This document shows positions 62,751 to 64,000 of a stretch of 64,000 nucleotides of DNA, piece by piece. Every line of letters begins with the position of its first letter. The stretch's first letter is position 1. Position numbers and translations under genes: made by a program. Under the pieces are notes generated by a model that saw nothing but the letters and a program-made list of their open reading frames with translations, did no database searches and was not told the origin of the DNA. The DNA is from Staphylococcus caprae (GTDB lineage: Bacteria > Bacillota > Bacilli > Staphylococcales > Staphylococcaceae), in assembly GCF_002902725.1 (NCBI RefSeq), contig NZ_PPRT01000022.1:1-64000 (forward strand), written 5' to 3'.

Positions 62751-64000
62751 TTAAAGGTTAACTTTAAAATTATTTTCAACTTTTACATCATAGTTTGTGT
62801 TTTTTAAATTATTTCTAATCAAGCCGCCCATAGTTTCTCCATACGTTTCATGAATGATTGCATCTTCTAAATATTCTTTATAGTTTCTATAACAATAATC
62901 CGTCATAGTTATTCTATACATTCGCTCACTATCTAAGTCTTCTATTTCGACCCTATGATAAGGTTCTTTATTCATATCAACTGTATAATTAAAACCTTGC
63001 CAAAATGTAAATAAAGTTTCATCTACAATCGTTAAACTCAATGTTCCCTGTTCAAATTCAATATGAGAGTAACTATATTCAATGATGTCTTTGATATTTT
63101 TACCTTTAACAGTTAAATCAACTGGTTTGTCTGGATGAGGATAAGCATCATATAAATCTCTATTACGAATGACACCGTTTAACCCTTCTTCACCATTCTT
63201 AGGTATATGCACACAAGAAATTTTGTAATCATATGCATTCCTAATACCATCATGAAGTAATTGAGCAAATGGATGAGGCTTACAAATTATCTCCTCGATA
63301 CCGTTAATTTCGAGATTAAATTTATTATTAGATATTACCTCGTCTGCCCAATATTCTACAGCCTTACGATCATAATACGTTTCTTTGAGTAATAACTCAT
63401 CTTCTTCATAATTATTTAAATCTATGACTTTCGATTCTATATTATCAATTTCATATGAGGTCGTACGCTTTTTAAAGTGTATGGAGAGATGAACTAATTC
63501 TTCGGCATTTTGCCCCGCTTGAACATAAACTGTCTCATGATCTTTACCAACTACAGTTTGATGTTGATGTGCGGTAATAATTAAATCTATCACACCTAAT
63601 TCTTCCATAATTTTTTCAGCTTCGTTTGCATTTTGTTCATTTCTTTTGTTTTGTTTGCTAATTTTATTGAGTCCGCCATGATAGATAACAATAAGGAAAT
63701 CCGGTTCCTCTACTTCATGGATATATCTAATCCATCGCTTAGCAGATAATAACGTCTTTTCAATACTGACATCATCTTCCATTTCGGCATATTCATTTTT
63801 CATAAGTCCGTCCGCTGTTAATCCGACAATGGCTATTTTTAAATCATCGTAATTTTTAATTGTATATGGCGTTGAAAAATATGGCTCTCTAGTTACCGTA
63901 TACTCTATATTCGCAGATAACCATGGAAATCGAGCCAATGCAACAGATCGCGTTAAAAATGATAGACCAAATTTAAATTCATTAGGACTTATACCACTAG
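62751..64000 (-). CDS. 5'-nucleotidase / metallophosphoesterase family protein, 5' end outside window
   Basis: At least 416 codons, open to the window edge (…SPNEFKFGLSFLTRSVALARF precedes the first internal start). The metallophosphatase half shows IVIYHGGLNK and LIITAHQHQTVVG, the metal-binding His motifs; the 5'-nucleotidase C-terminal domain follows (HPFAQLLHDGIRNAY, GVIRNRDLYDAYPHP). There is no signal sequence in view. A YunD/UshA-like cytoplasmic enzyme is likely; substrate unknown. Confidence 0.85.
   Translation of the reverse strand, partial: SGISPNEFKFGLSFLTRSVALARFPWLSANIEYTVTREPYFSTPYTIKNYDDLKIAIVGLTADGLMKNEYAEMEDDVSIEKTLLSAKRWIRYIHEVEEPDFLIVIYHGGLNKISKQNKRNEQNANEAEKIMEELGVIDLIITAHQHQTVVGKDHETVYVQAGQNAEELVHLSIHFKKRTTSYEIDNIESKVIDLNNYEEDELLLKETYYDRKAVEYWADEVISNNKFNLEINGIEEIICKPHPFAQLLHDGIRNAYDYKISCVHIPKNGEEGLNGVIRNRDLYDAYPHPDKPVDLTVKGKNIKDIIEYSYSHIEFEQGTLSLTIVDETLFTFWQGFNYTVDMNKEPYHRVEIEDLDSERMYRITMTDYCYRNYKEYLEDAIIHETYGETMGGLIRNNLKNTNYDVKVENNFKVNL

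Overview
The window is a low-GC Gram-positive chromosome from a coagulase-negative Staphylococcus. The species group is inferred from protein resemblance: the autolysin looks most like the AtlE/AtlC type of the S. epidermidis-capitis-caprae group, and the gene order lcpB, DUF2538 gene, GNAT gene, atl, acyltransferase, aminotransferase, men genes, tRNA-Ser/tRNA-Asn, comK, lplA follows the staphylococcal chromosome. No database search was possible.

Left host part (1-18564). Cell-envelope genes come first: an LCP-family ligase, a DUF2538 protein, a GNAT enzyme, the bifunctional autolysin Atl, a MarR regulator, an acyltransferase-3 membrane protein and a PLP aminotransferase. The menaquinone operon menF-menD-menH-menB follows on the minus strand, divergent from menA on the plus strand. 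Then come a GNAT gene, a 41-codon ORF, a lipoprotein gene and a decayed integrase fragment. Two oppositely oriented copies of a staphylococcal intergenic repeat lie in this part.

Prophage (18565-59238, about 40.7 kb). A temperate siphovirus is integrated at the 3' end of tRNA-Ser. The att core GTACGGAAACGGAG is present at both ends, with a matching pair of TTGACAC direct repeats just inside each end. From the right: integrase (+), two convergent predicted ~95-nt RNA genes, a large PemK/MazF-like protein, a lipoprotein, and CI facing Cro. The long minus-strand early operon follows, with Rha-type antirepressor, Sak4-like ATPase, DUF669 protein, HNHc nuclease, XRE protein, initiator carrying internal palindromic iterons, DnaC-like loader, dUTPase, RinB family and a RinA/ArpU-like activator. 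The late operon runs HNH, TerS, TerL, portal, ClpP-like protease, capsid, connectors, major tail protein, gpG/gpGT with a -1 slippery heptamer, tape measure, Dit, S74-type spike, holin and endolysin. Next to attL, on the plus strand, sits a two-gene accessory unit (a secreted protein and a small two-helix membrane protein). Three phage genes carry apparent indels (endolysin, adenine methyltransferase and one small gene), mostly at homopolymers, so the prophage is either decaying or the assembly has homopolymer errors.

Right host part (59239-64000): tRNA-Ser and tRNA-Asn, comK, an IDEAL-domain protein, lplA, a DUF2187 protein, a CPBP-like membrane protein, and a 5'-nucleotidase-family gene cut by the window edge.
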